This document shows, one piece after another, positions 1 through 6,770 of a DNA stretch of 57,770 nt; positions within the stretch are counted from its first letter, which is position 1, and each line of letters opens with the position of its first letter. Below the pieces are notes generated by a model. The model worked only from the letters and a program-made list of their open reading frames with translations. It ran no database searches and was not told the DNA's origin. The stretch spans positions 1-57,770 of IMG/VR virus record IMGVR_UViG_3300030090_003001. One strand, given 5' to 3'. This stretch comes from a virus. Position numbers and translations under genes: made by a program.

Positions 1-83
1 TAGTGGTCTGGTATTGTAGTGTATTTTGCTGATGATACTAACTCATCCCTTAGTTTACCTAAGGCTTTTATTACTCGTTCCAT
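1..83 (-). CDS. Early protein, partial (left-end copy of the 69-residue gene)
   Basis: Only the first 27 or so codons lie here, running off the window start. The complete gene is at 57444-57653. The ATG at 83-81 is preceded by a strong ribosome-binding site (GGAGGAGCT). The one difference from the right-end copy in this part, at base 78, is synonymous (GAA against GAG). No function is recognised. Confidence 0.7.
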   Translation of the reverse strand, partial: MERVIKALGKLRDELVSSAKYTTIPDH

Positions 84-200
84 AGCTCCTCCTAGTAAGT
101 CAAGGACACGCCACGCTGTCCAATTGATTGGTTATCGATTAATATTTCTCTTCTAAATAGTCTCTTTAAAAGAATGTTCATATAGGCAATATCACCTATT
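1..200. repeat. Terminal redundancy, left copy
   Basis: Bases 1-200 match 57571-57770 with four differences, at 78, 101, 146 and 164. It contains the start of a 69-residue gene and the end of a 105-residue gene, so it is not a dedicated noncoding repeat. It most simply reflects assembly of a circular or circularly permuted genome, making the unique length about 57,570 bp. Confidence 0.95.
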
Positions 201-409
201 GAAAGCTCTGATATATCTTCTACTTCATTCCAGCACTCAGAAGACTCTGGGGTCTCATCAACTGGGCAGCTGATTAGAGTATATGTAGAGTGGGGAAAGT
301 CTTTAGGGGACATAGTATTTTCAGCAGACTCTATAGTAAAATAGGTCGCTGTTGGGATGTGCTGTATATATATCCATTTACTGTGTATTACAATTATCTT
401 AAATTCCAT
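92..409 (-). CDS. Hypothetical early protein, 105 residues
   Basis: The start at 409 has a perfect ribosome-binding site (AAGGAG) eight bases upstream, inside a 24-base leader that recurs before the gene at 1322-1618. The protein is mixed alpha/beta in composition, acidic in the middle and basic near its C-terminus, with no transmembrane segment or known motif. Its last 36 or so codons are repeated at the right end of the window, where all three nucleotide differences are synonymous third-position changes. That supports real coding under purifying selection. It is part of the leftward early operon, between peptide deformylase and the 69-residue gene. Function unknown. Confidence 0.75.
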   Translation of the reverse strand: MEFKIIVIHSKWIYIQHIPTATYFTIESAENTMSPKDFPHSTYTLISCPVDETPESSECWNEVEDISELSIGDIAYMNILLKRLFRREILIDNQSIGQRGVSLTY

Positions 410-410
410 C

Positions 411-434
411 TTAGCTCCTTGGCCACTGGCCGGT
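411..434 (-). promoter_or_regulatory. Repeated 24-base leader with hairpin and ribosome-binding site, copy 1
   Basis: On the minus strand this reads ACCGGCCAGTGGCC followed by AAGGAGCTAA and the start codon. GGCCA and TGGCC are complementary arms around a very short loop, directly upstream of the Shine-Dalgarno sequence. The identical 24 bases occur at 1622-1645 before another gene of the same operon. Confidence 0.6.
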
Positions 435-880
435 TATTTATTATGAATATGAATGCCATTCAAGTGGTCGCATTCGTGTTGTATTATTGTTGCTTCATAG
501 CCCTCAAATCTTTCAGTAATAAACATATCTCCATTATTGCTATTTCTGGCATTGATTTGATGCTCAACCTCTACCCAAGTATGCCTATCAACTTTATTAG
601 GCTTATTAGGGAAAGTCATACAGCCCTCAACAGTGCTGTAAGTTTCTTTAGATTTGGCGGTAATAGTAGGATTAATAAAGCTCTTCCAGACACCATTAAT
701 CTTAGCTACAAATACTCTTTTATTACCTCCAACTTGATTGTGGGCAAGTCCTATAGCATTCTTATACTTTGGCATCAAGCAAGTCATCTTTAGCTCTTTC
801 GCTATCTTAACACCATCAGTATAATAAATAGTCTCACACTTATTCTCTATTAGATGTGGTTTGTTGTGGATAAATTTCAT
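434..880 (-). CDS. def: Peptide deformylase
   Basis: Removes the N-formyl group from the initiator methionine of new proteins; a cytoplasmic metalloenzyme. With the start at 880 the product is 148 residues, close to the usual length for phage deformylases. The three family motifs are present in order: GLAHNQVG (motif 1), EGCMTFP (motif 2, with the metal-binding Cys) and QHECDHLNG (motif 3, HExxH-type with both His and the catalytic Glu). The ATG at 880 overlaps the stop of the upstream gene as ATGA, suggesting translational coupling; a longer reading from 976 would run deep into that gene. Deformylases are frequent auxiliary genes in marine phages. Active-site residues look intact, so it is probably functional. 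Confidence 0.93.
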   Translation of the reverse strand: MKFIHNKPHLIENKCETIYYTDGVKIAKELKMTCLMPKYKNAIGLAHNQVGGNKRVFVAKINGVWKSFINPTITAKSKETYSTVEGCMTFPNKPNKVDRHTWVEVEHQINARNSNNGDMFITERFEGYEATIIQHECDHLNGIHIHNK

Positions 881-1320
881 ATATCTAACCCCCATCCTTG
901 AGTCACTAAAACTCTTCTGGCAGTTCTTTTTTTGATAATAGGTGGTTCTATCATACATTGACCAGAACAGTCCCAATCATTATCATCATAGGCACCTCTA
1001 TCAGTATCTTCTATGATATTTAATTTCTTTAATCTGTTTATAATCTGTCTATCAGATAATCCACCATCAAATACCCACCAGTTAGTACCACTTTCACCGC
1101 AGCTTTGACAATTGGCATCACAGTCACTCCAGTGGTCATAAGATGTTCCAGAATTGGTAACACCATTGCCATACTCATCACACTGTCTTTTTAATAGCAA
1201 TTGATAGTTGGTTACATCATCTTCTAGGCATTCTATTTTTCTTTTTAATTCATCAATCTCTTTAGTTTTATCTGCTGAGATTTTAGCAGTTTGGCTAATC
1301 TTTTTCATCATTTGTATCAT
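877..1320 (-). CDS. Hypothetical early protein with coiled coil and Cys-rich middle, 147 residues
   Basis: The first 50 or so residues are charged and heptad-like (a probable coiled coil). The middle contains clustered cysteines (SDCDANCQSCGESG) that could bind a metal, followed by a short segment resembling a small helical domain and a basic C-terminus. The start at 1320 is one base after the upstream stop, so translation is probably coupled. The neighbours are a 98-residue unknown and peptide deformylase. No family is recognised. A zinc-binding adaptor is possible but not supported beyond the cysteines. Confidence 0.7.
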   Translation of the reverse strand: MIQMMKKISQTAKISADKTKEIDELKRKIECLEDDVTNYQLLLKRQCDEYGNGVTNSGTSYDHWSDCDANCQSCGESGTNWWVFDGGLSDRQIINRLKKLNIIEDTDRGAYDDNDWDCSGQCMIEPPIIKKRTARRVLVTQGWGLDI

Positions 1321-1321
1321 C

Positions 1322-1618
1322 TTAAGCCCCTTGTCCAGTTGGTGGGAATAAAATACTCTCAGCCATAGCTACCATACTAACCGGTGCATAATAAGGTTTA
1401 TACTTTAGGTTAAGCTGGTCTATACATTCACTGAATGCTACTGATACATCTTGCTCTGTAAAGAAACCGCTACCATCACCCATTTTAGACTCTTTGTGAT
1501 ATGCTGCGGCATTAAATACAATACTCTCTACATTTGTCAAATTAGACATCTCATTAGGGATACATAGGTCAGTTATTAAATTCATACATTGAGTTACTAC
1601 TTCATCGATATTAAACAT
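1322..1618 (-). CDS. Hypothetical early protein, 98 residues
   Basis: Starts at 1618 with AAGGAG spaced seven to eight bases, within the second copy of the repeated leader. The protein is acidic and soluble, predicted mostly helical by composition, without a signal peptide or membrane segment. It lies between the ArdC-like gene and the coiled-coil gene in the leftward operon. No family recognised. Confidence 0.7.
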   Translation of the reverse strand: MFNIDEVVTQCMNLITDLCIPNEMSNLTNVESIVFNAAAYHKESKMGDGSGFFTEQDVSVAFSECIDQLNLKYKPYYAPVSMVAMAESILFPPTGQGA

Positions 1619-1621
1619 TTT

Positions 1622-1645
1622 TTAGCTCCTTGGCCACTGGCCGGT
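1622..1645 (-). promoter_or_regulatory. Repeated 24-base leader with hairpin and ribosome-binding site, copy 2
   Basis: Identical to 411-434. On the minus strand a GGCCA/TGGCC inverted repeat abuts AAGGAG. Having the same leader before two unrelated genes of one operon suggests a shared translational control element or a duplicated ribosome-binding module. Confidence 0.6.
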
Positions 1646-1647
1646 AA

Positions 1648-1672
1648 GAGGGGACGCTTTGTGCATCCCCTC
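1648..1672 (-). terminator. GC-rich hairpin after the ArdC-like gene
   Basis: GAGGGGA and TCCCCTC form a perfect 7-bp stem around an 11-base loop, just downstream of the ArdC stop on the minus strand. No uridine run follows, so a strong intrinsic terminator is doubtful. It may be an RNA processing or stability element or a partial attenuator before the 98-residue gene. Confidence 0.4.
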
Positions 1673-1688
1673 GATTATTATTAGTTAA

Positions 1689-2750
1689 TTAAGCACCTAG
1701 TATGTGCATCACTGCTCTTGATGACTCTCTTAAAGCTTGAGTTATCATCTTAGGGTCAGCTTTTAGTGTTTTGTTCCAGCTCTTGATGTATGCTTGAGTA
1801 TTCTTAACAGTAGATGAACAATCTAGGTTATGATACTGCATTAACATACAGCTGCCAGACTCTGCAACTAGCTCTTCTTTAGCATAGCTGTGGTCACCGA
1901 ACATATTTAGATTAACTACACCCTCTCTATTTAATCTATTTTTGTGTCCAGTAGAATGCACTAGCTCGTGGAACATAGTACTAGCAAAGTGAAACTGTCC
2001 AGTGCCATTGTATTTAGCTTTGTGTTGAGCTGCTGTAGGACAAGTCACTGAGTCTTGTGATGGGCTGTAAAAAGCTCTGTCACTCTTTATAATATTAACC
2101 TTAGGTGACTTCTTATATCCATCAAGCACAGATGCTACAACCTTTTCAGCTCCAGTGGTTCTATATTTAGTTTTCTTAACCTTAGGCTGAGGTAGCATAG
2201 TCTGAGCCACATTGTAAACATAATGCGTCTTACCTAATGCCCACCATTTTCTGAAATCCTCTTCAGTATGAGTACCAGCTTCGATAGCTTTTTTAAACAT
2301 TGCAGCGGTGAAATATTTACCAGTCTCACGCTCTCTGTAATTGATAGTCCAGAACTCAACTGGGTAACACTTCTGCTTTTCACCATCTTCTCTCTTCTTG
2401 ATGACATCATACCATTTAGACTTATTACCATCTTTATCTTCAAACCAAAACGCCTTACCCATTCTCTTCTTAGTAAGTCCCATTTTAGTTAAGATTTGGT
2501 TTAATGTTAACCATTCGTTATGCTCATAACCCTCAGATTGGGCTACAAATGAAAGGTATAAATTAGCACCTTGAAATGCTCTCTTGGTCAAGTGGTTTAT
2601 AGGTAACATACCACCGCCACCAGCCCAAGGCTTTTGCCACATTAATTCGCCCTTGTCTAAGCCGGCAAGTACTAGCTCTTGTACTTTCTTCTCTACTGCT
2701 GATAAATCGTTTTTTATTTCTGTTTTTTTAGCTTTAGTCATAGCTTTCAT
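1689..2750 (-). CDS. ardC: ArdC-like antirestriction protein (ssDNA-binding domain plus zincin metallopeptidase)
   Basis: The 353 residues have the two-part plan of ArdC. The N-terminal part (about 15-160) carries the typical W-x-K-P-W and asparagine/tyrosine-rich pattern of the ssDNA-binding domain. The C-terminal zincin domain (about 200-353) carries HELVHSTGH, the HExxHxxGH zinc site, followed by the EELVAE helix that supplies the third ligand. Known ArdC proteins from plasmids and phages protect incoming DNA from type I and related restriction systems. It is an early gene, second after the leftward promoter region, as expected for an antidefence protein. The Shine-Dalgarno GGAG is only two bases from the first ATG; the ATG three codons in (2741) is an alternative start. 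Confidence 0.9.
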   Translation of the reverse strand: MKAMTKAKKTEIKNDLSAVEKKVQELVLAGLDKGELMWQKPWAGGGGMLPINHLTKRAFQGANLYLSFVAQSEGYEHNEWLTLNQILTKMGLTKKRMGKAFWFEDKDGNKSKWYDVIKKREDGEKQKCYPVEFWTINYRERETGKYFTAAMFKKAIEAGTHTEEDFRKWWALGKTHYVYNVAQTMLPQPKVKKTKYRTTGAEKVVASVLDGYKKSPKVNIIKSDRAFYSPSQDSVTCPTAAQHKAKYNGTGQFHFASTMFHELVHSTGHKNRLNREGVVNLNMFGDHSYAKEELVAESGSCMLMQYHNLDCSSTVKNTQAYIKSWNKTLKADPKMITQALRESSRAVMHILGA

Positions 2751-2780
2751 AGCTCCTATTTTATTATTTATTTATGTTAA

Positions 2781-2975
2781 TTACTCATCGTGGTGGTTTT
2801 GGTCAAACCGCCCTTTTATTTTATTGGTTTCAGCTCGGAATTGATAGTCAGCTCCAAACTGTCTACAGTCATCTATAGACCAGTCTAACTTCTGCTTGTC
2901 TGTAGGTCTGTATTTAGGTCTGTTTTTTCTTATTTTACCCATTTGAATTGGGTCAGTTGAATAGCATATTGCCAT
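2781..2975 (-). CDS. Hypothetical early protein, 64 residues
   Basis: First gene of the leftward operon. The start at 2975 has GGAG five bases upstream. The product is small, charged and basic, with Lys/Arg clusters (KIRKNRPKYRP) and a His/Asp-rich C-terminus, and could bind nucleic acid or be a host-takeover peptide. No family recognised. The structured tRNA-like element at 3016-3075 lies directly upstream. Confidence 0.6.
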   Translation of the reverse strand: MAICYSTDPIQMGKIRKNRPKYRPTDKQKLDWSIDDCRQFGADYQFRAETNKIKGRFDQNHHDE

Positions 2976-3015
2976 ATTAGCTCCTAGTTTATGTTATCAT
3001 TATTTATTACTCTAG

Positions 3016-3075
3016 CACCCAGTGCTGGGTTCGAACCAGCCAAGTTTTGATTCTCTCGTTCCAATATTACTGGGC
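3016..3075 (-). other. tRNA-like element: acceptor stem and perfect T arm, no anticodon arm
   Basis: On the minus strand, GCCCAGT (3075-3069) pairs with ACTGGGT (3023-3017) as a 7-bp acceptor-like stem. GCTGG-TTCGAAC-CCAGC forms a perfect 5-bp T arm with a canonical TTCGAA loop directly abutting the 3' acceptor strand, and a G follows as discriminator-like base. Only 28 bases separate the 5' acceptor strand from the T arm, too few for both D and anticodon arms. No CCA follows. It could be a degenerate tRNA, a tRNA mimic processed by host enzymes, or a transcription or replication structure. It is the 5' leader of the first leftward gene. Confidence 0.55.
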
Positions 3076-3107
3076 AACAATTATTATGGTTATTATCCTA
3101 AAGGGAT

Positions 3108-3170
3108 GGAGCCGCCAAGCTCCTAACAGCCGGAAGTCAGCACTGTAAACTCTAGGCTAGTTATCCTAGA
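3108..3170. other. Two further hairpins in the noncoding region
   Basis: GGAGC/GCTCC (3108-3123) closes the loop CGCCAA. TCTAGG/CCTAGA (3151-3170) forms a 6-bp stem around an 8-base loop. They lie beside the tRNA-like element, so 3016-3170 may form one structured leader RNA if transcribed leftward. No known RNA family is recognised. Confidence 0.4.
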
Positions 3171-3199
3171 TTACATTAAGGGGCAACTCACATTTATTG

Positions 3200-3353
3200 T
3201 ATCACTCAATTCTATTGTATGGTGATATTGTCTTATGCTACTGTCCCCACAGATACCGCTACTTGTCACTGTCCTTATTATCTGCCTTTCATCCACTGTA
3301 GGCTCTCACTCTGCTAGGAAGCGAGGTAATCAATTCTATTGTATGTTACCTCG
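3200..3353 (+). other. Paired hairpins presenting an identical 16-base loop
   Basis: TATCAC/GTGATA (3200-3205 with 3222-3227) and CGAGGTAA/TTACCTCG (3322-3329 with 3346-3353) are perfect stems of 6 and 8 bp with unrelated sequences. Both enclose exactly the same loop, tcaattctattgtatg, at 3206-3221 and 3330-3345. A further stem, CACCAC/GTGGTG, follows at 3382-3403. Conserved loop on non-conserved stems is the pattern expected of a selected RNA structure, or of single-stranded DNA hairpin sites such as origin or polymerase recognition elements. Either strand could be the functional one. Confidence 0.7.
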
Positions 3354-3563
3354 GTCTAAGCACCTACTGCATTCAAGGTGGCACCACTGTCAGTCTCGTG
3401 GTGTTGGCCGCCGCTCAAAGCGTTATTTCAAAAAGCAATTATAATTAAGCTCCCTAATATTAAAAATAATAAATGAATTAAACAAGTACTATTTGTATTA
3501 TTTGTATCATTAATGTGTAGTTATAGAGGAGAACAGTATATAAAATAATTATATAATCAGACT

Positions 3564-3950
3564 GGCAGCACAGTGATATCAGAGTATATATAGTATATAA
3601 TAGCATATATATATGGTAGCAGCAGCACAGCAGCACAGCACTATATATAATATATATGTGGCCAAATGCGGGGCAAACATAATACTACTACAGTATATAT
3701 ATATAATACCTTATATGCCGGTGCTGTGAGGTATTGTAGGTACAGTGGGTACAGCAGCACAGTGGTGCTATGGTGTACTATAGGGTGTACAATGCATACC
3801 TTATATATAAAGTATTTGGATGAATGATAGCAAGCAAATGTATGTGGTGTTAAATAATGCTTGACAGTACCATATAAAATAAAGCTTGACACCACTTATA
3901 GGCCTATACTGGTGGTATCTGTGGCGGCACAGTGGCAGAACAGTGGCACA
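3564..3950. repeat. Scattered iteron-like GCAGCACAGTG motifs
   Basis: GGCAGCACAGTG at 3564, a compound AGCAGCACAGCAGCACAGCA near 3620, ACAGCAGCACAGTGG near 3750, and GGCGGCACAGTGGCAGAACAGTGGC near 3923 share the core GCACAG(TG). Spacing is irregular. They resemble protein-binding iterons interspersed with AT-rich sequence. Confidence 0.4.
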
Positions 3951-4014
3951 CAGTGTATGCATAGGGGATAGGGGCAGCTTCCGAGGAGAAAAATTCGAGA
4001 TAAATCAAAGTTAA

Positions 4015-4046
4015 CCCAATTCCGCAGCCAAAAAACAAGAATTGGG
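4015..4046. other. 8-bp hairpin next to a G run, upstream of the terminase genes
   Basis: CCCAATTC (4015-4022) and GAATTGGG (4039-4046) pair perfectly around a 16-base A-rich loop, and the right arm runs into GGGGGGCGGC. Position directly upstream of the terminase genes makes it a candidate packaging (pac) or regulatory site. Function is inferred from location only. Confidence 0.35.
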
Positions 4047-4192
4047 GGGCGGCTATAAAAACTATGGGTATGCATTATTTTGCCTATATTTTTAAAAGCT
4101 CACTATGGATATTAACAGTGTGGCTACACAGTGTAAGAATAAGAAAAAGAATAAGTATAAGTAAAGGAATAGGATACAGTACTAGAATAGTG

Positions 4193-4221
4193 TTGTAAAA
4201 TTCTTTTTACTGAATTAAATT
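4193..4221 (+). promoter_or_regulatory. Promoter with overlapping palindromic operator for the terminase operon
   Basis: TTGTAA (4193-4198), a 17-base spacer and TAAATT (4216-4221) fit a sigma-70 type promoter. The dyad GTAAAA-TTCT-TTTTAC (4195-4210) overlaps the -35 box and matches 13 of 16 bases of the perfect palindrome at 54250-54267. The same protein probably binds both, perhaps the small HTH protein encoded at 54048-54233. Confidence 0.5.
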
Positions 4222-4245
4222 AAAGTTAACGAAAAGGTATATTAT

Positions 4246-4971
4246 TTGGAAACTTACGAAGTTAAAGGAAAAGAGCATAAGGTATATAATGTATCAGAAG
4301 TTCCAGAGTACATACAGTACTTGGACGACTGGCGGGATGCTCGCAAAGGTGATTGGGTAAAGACAGACGATAGTAAGGTAATTCAAGTATTGCGTAGATA
4401 TAAAGCCGGTAGAGATGAACTTATGTTCACTGCAGCTGGGACTGTAAAAATAGCAAAAAAATCGACCCTACGGGGTATAAGGAAAGGGAATATATATTCT
4501 CTGAATGGCAAGAACTGGTATGATACCTTAAAGGATAGAAAGAATCCTACCAAGCTCGAAATAATGTTTGCTAAAAGACTTAAGTATGGCGAAGAACCAT
4601 ATAAGGCATATCTAGAAGTATATAACACAGATAATGTCACGGAGGCTAAAAAGAAAGCTGCTATACTTATCAAAACAAAAAGGATACAAAAGCTTATGGA
4701 TGAAGATTTAAAGGATGTATTTGCAGCTAAAGGCGTAGACCTAGACTATTTAATAGGTGCGTGCAAAGAAGTTGTAGATGGCGGCAAAAACGATTCAGAT
4801 AGATTAAAAGCACTTAATATGCTATGGGATGCGTTTGGTGTAGTTAAACAAAAACAAGTAACAGAGGTGAGAGGTGTATTCCAAGGATTCTCGCCAGAGG
4901 AGATAGAAGGTGTCCAAAGACAAGAAATTAAAGGGAATAATAACGATACCACAAAACTACTGGACAAGTAG
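4246..4971 (+). CDS. terS: Terminase small subunit (probable)
   Basis: A 241-residue protein directly upstream of the large terminase, in the usual position and size range. The C-terminal half carries a helical segment typical of phage small terminases (around AYLEVYNTDN and the following Lys-rich helix, residues about 120-165), expected to recognise the packaging site and oligomerise. The N-terminal 110 residues are an extra domain I do not recognise. Translation most plausibly begins at a TTG with AAAGG eight bases upstream. It starts the rightward virion operon just after the promoter at 4193-4221. Confidence 0.75.
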   Translation: METYEVKGKEHKVYNVSEVPEYIQYLDDWRDARKGDWVKTDDSKVIQVLRRYKAGRDELMFTAAGTVKIAKKSTLRGIRKGNIYSLNGKNWYDTLKDRKNPTKLEIMFAKRLKYGEEPYKAYLEVYNTDNVTEAKKKAAILIKTKRIQKLMDEDLKDVFAAKGVDLDYLIGACKEVVDGGKNDSDRLKALNMLWDAFGVVKQKQVTEVRGVFQGFSPEEIEGVQRQEIKGNNNDTTKLLDK

Positions 4972-5015
4972 CTATTCTAATCCACCAGTATATACTAAAG
5001 CAGAGGGTATATTAA

Positions 5016-6602
5016 ATGGAACAAAAGTTCAATGTGAATATAAACAGCCAGAATGTAAGCGCTGCGGAAGAAGCACTACTTCTAGCTAAAAATGATTTAA
5101 TAGCATTTGGTAAACTATTTCTACCAGATGATTTTATGCGTAGTGAAACACCTTTCTTTCATTACGAAATAGCAGATAAGATATTTGAAAAAGATAGCGA
5201 TGGGGTCTATAAACACCGCAATTTAGCCATTATTATGCCAAGGGGACACGGTAAGACGGTTTTAACAAAATGTGATATTATGCACGCATTTTTGTTTGCT
5301 AAAGAACCATTGTTCTATGGATGGGTCTCTGCAACTGCAAAGCTATCTACTGGAAATATGGATTATATAAAATACCATATGGAATTTAACGATAAAATCC
5401 AATATTACTTTGGACCACAAAAGGGGATGAAATGGACAGAAACAGATATAGAGCTAAAAAATGGATGTAAACTCATTAGTAAATCAAACATCTCGGGTAT
5501 TAGAGGGGGTGCAAAGCTACACAAAAGATATGACCTCATTGTACTTGACGACTTTGAAGACGAAAACAATACCATCACTCCAGAAAGTAGGGCGAAAAAC
5601 TCTAATATGGTTACTGCGGTTGTGCATCCCGCTCTTGAACCTCTTGACGGACGTCTTCGCATTAATGGTACTCCAGTTCATTTTGATAGCTTCATTAATA
5701 ATCTCATCATTAATTACGGGCGTGCGAAAGCTGATGGAAGTGATTTCTCGTGGGAATTGGTATTATATAAAGCGTTATTAGACAACGGAACAGCATTGTG
5801 GGATAGTTGGTTTGGAGTGGATAAACTAGAAGCAAAAAAGAAGTTTTATGCAGATTCTGGGCAACCTCAAAAGTATTGGCAAGAATATCATATGGAGGTT
5901 CAGTCTGCTGAGGATTCTATTTTTACACTAGCGCATATAAAATATTGGGATGGAAAGTACGAGTGGGATGAGCAAAATGAAATGGGAACTTTAAATATTG
6001 ATGGGAAAAAAGTTGCAGTTAACGTATATTGTGGTGTCGACCCAGCTACCGATTCGGAGCGGAGAGATAGTGATTTTAATGTTCTTGTTTATATAGCCAT
6101 AGATAAAGATGCAAACATATATGTCCTTGATTACATCAGAAATCGTGGTATCCCGGTGCTTGGAATCCCGGGTGAAAATAAGAAAGGTATAGTAGATTAT
6201 ATGTTTGATTATCAAAAGATATATCATCCTAAACTGCATACAATAGAAGACACTACAATGTCAAGACCAGTTTTTCAAGCACTGATATCCGAAATGCGAA
6301 GGAGAAACGATTTCTCTATACACTTTAAAGAAGAGAAGCCGGGAACCAGAATGAGCAAAAGAGATAGGATTCAAGAGGTATTGGGTCAAAGAATTATTAT
6401 AGGAAGTGTACATCTCAAAAAAGAAATGTATGACTTGCAGCACGAAATCACAACATTTGGGCCTAGAATGGGTCACGATGACACTATAGATGCATTAGCA
6501 TACGCTGTCAAATATGTAGTAACACCAAAAGAAGGTGAATATTCAGACGGTAGTTACAATAAAACTAAATATAAAAAACCTAAGTCTTGGGTTATTGCCT
6601 AA
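5016..6602 (+). CDS. terL: Terminase large subunit
   Basis: ATP-driven DNA packaging motor and nuclease. At 528 residues it has the full two-domain plan. The ATPase domain has Walker A PRGHGKT (residues 75-81) and Walker B LIVLDDFED (174-182). The RNase H-like nuclease domain has the first acidic motif in CGVDPATD (about 337-345) and the final one in HDDTIDALAYA (about 487-497). The ATG at 5016 follows the small subunit closely. Codon use between about 5460 and 5740 shifts to ATT/ATC and CTT/CTC, unlike the rest of the gene; a second open frame lies over this part. Mosaic recombination is one explanation. Confidence 0.96.
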   Translation: MEQKFNVNINSQNVSAAEEALLLAKNDLIAFGKLFLPDDFMRSETPFFHYEIADKIFEKDSDGVYKHRNLAIIMPRGHGKTVLTKCDIMHAFLFAKEPLFYGWVSATAKLSTGNMDYIKYHMEFNDKIQYYFGPQKGMKWTETDIELKNGCKLISKSNISGIRGGAKLHKRYDLIVLDDFEDENNTITPESRAKNSNMVTAVVHPALEPLDGRLRINGTPVHFDSFINNLIINYGRAKADGSDFSWELVLYKALLDNGTALWDSWFGVDKLEAKKKFYADSGQPQKYWQEYHMEVQSAEDSIFTLAHIKYWDGKYEWDEQNEMGTLNIDGKKVAVNVYCGVDPATDSERRDSDFNVLVYIAIDKDANIYVLDYIRNRGIPVLGIPGENKKGIVDYMFDYQKIYHPKLHTIEDTTMSRPVFQALISEMRRRNDFSIHFKEEKPGTRMSKRDRIQEVLGQRIIIGSVHLKKEMYDLQHEITTFGPRMGHDDTIDALAYAVKYVVTPKEGEYSDGSYNKTKYKKPKSWVIA

Positions 6603-6638
6603 AATTTATTATATTATTATCTGTAATAAAGGACAAAT

Positions 6639-6770
6639 ATGGCTAAAAAAGTAAGTTGGATGTTTGGTGGCAAAAAGTACTACGGTACACTTATAAGAGA
6701 AACTAAAAAACATAAGTTTGCACGAACACATAACGGAAAAGTTAAAAAAATAGTCAAAAGGAAAAAATAA
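6639..6770 (+). CDS. Small basic protein, 43 residues
   Basis: ATG at 6639 after AAAGGA, ending in TAATG shared with the next start. Begins MAKKVSWMFGGKKYYG and is very rich in Lys, with a beta-strand-like pattern. Its place between terminase and portal, next to another basic protein, suggests a head-related or DNA-binding role. No family recognised; coding supported by the ribosome-binding site and overlap. Confidence 0.65.
   Translation: MAKKVSWMFGGKKYYGTLIRETKKHKFARTHNGKVKKIVKRKK

Larger units (their letters stand above)
3446..4245. other. AT-rich noncoding divergent region, possible replication origin
   Basis: About 800 bases without a convincing gene. They contain long alternating AT stretches (about 3580-3715), repeated GCAGCACAG-type motifs, two copies of GCTTGACA 25 bases apart (3859 and 3884), a hairpin at 4015-4046, and a promoter/operator just before the terminase operon. 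Transcription diverges from here. An AT-rich zone with short GC-containing repeats is typical of an origin, but no known initiator box is identified. Confidence 0.45.

Noticed and set aside
290-793. Rightward open frame of 167 codons over the deformylase region
   Set aside because: The deformylase motifs on the other strand are unmistakable; the opposite frame is a shadow.
3098-3190. A second tRNA gene beside the tRNA-like element
   Set aside because: Hairpins are present but no cloverleaf with a canonical T loop or acceptor stem could be drawn.
3235-3444. Possible 69-residue rightward gene in the noncoding region
   Set aside because: No ribosome-binding site, unlikely protein composition, and the segment is explained better by the hairpins at 3200-3403.
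3564-3950. CRISPR array suggested by repeated GCAGCACAG motifs
   Set aside because: Repeats are short, irregularly spaced and not separated by unique spacers of constant size.
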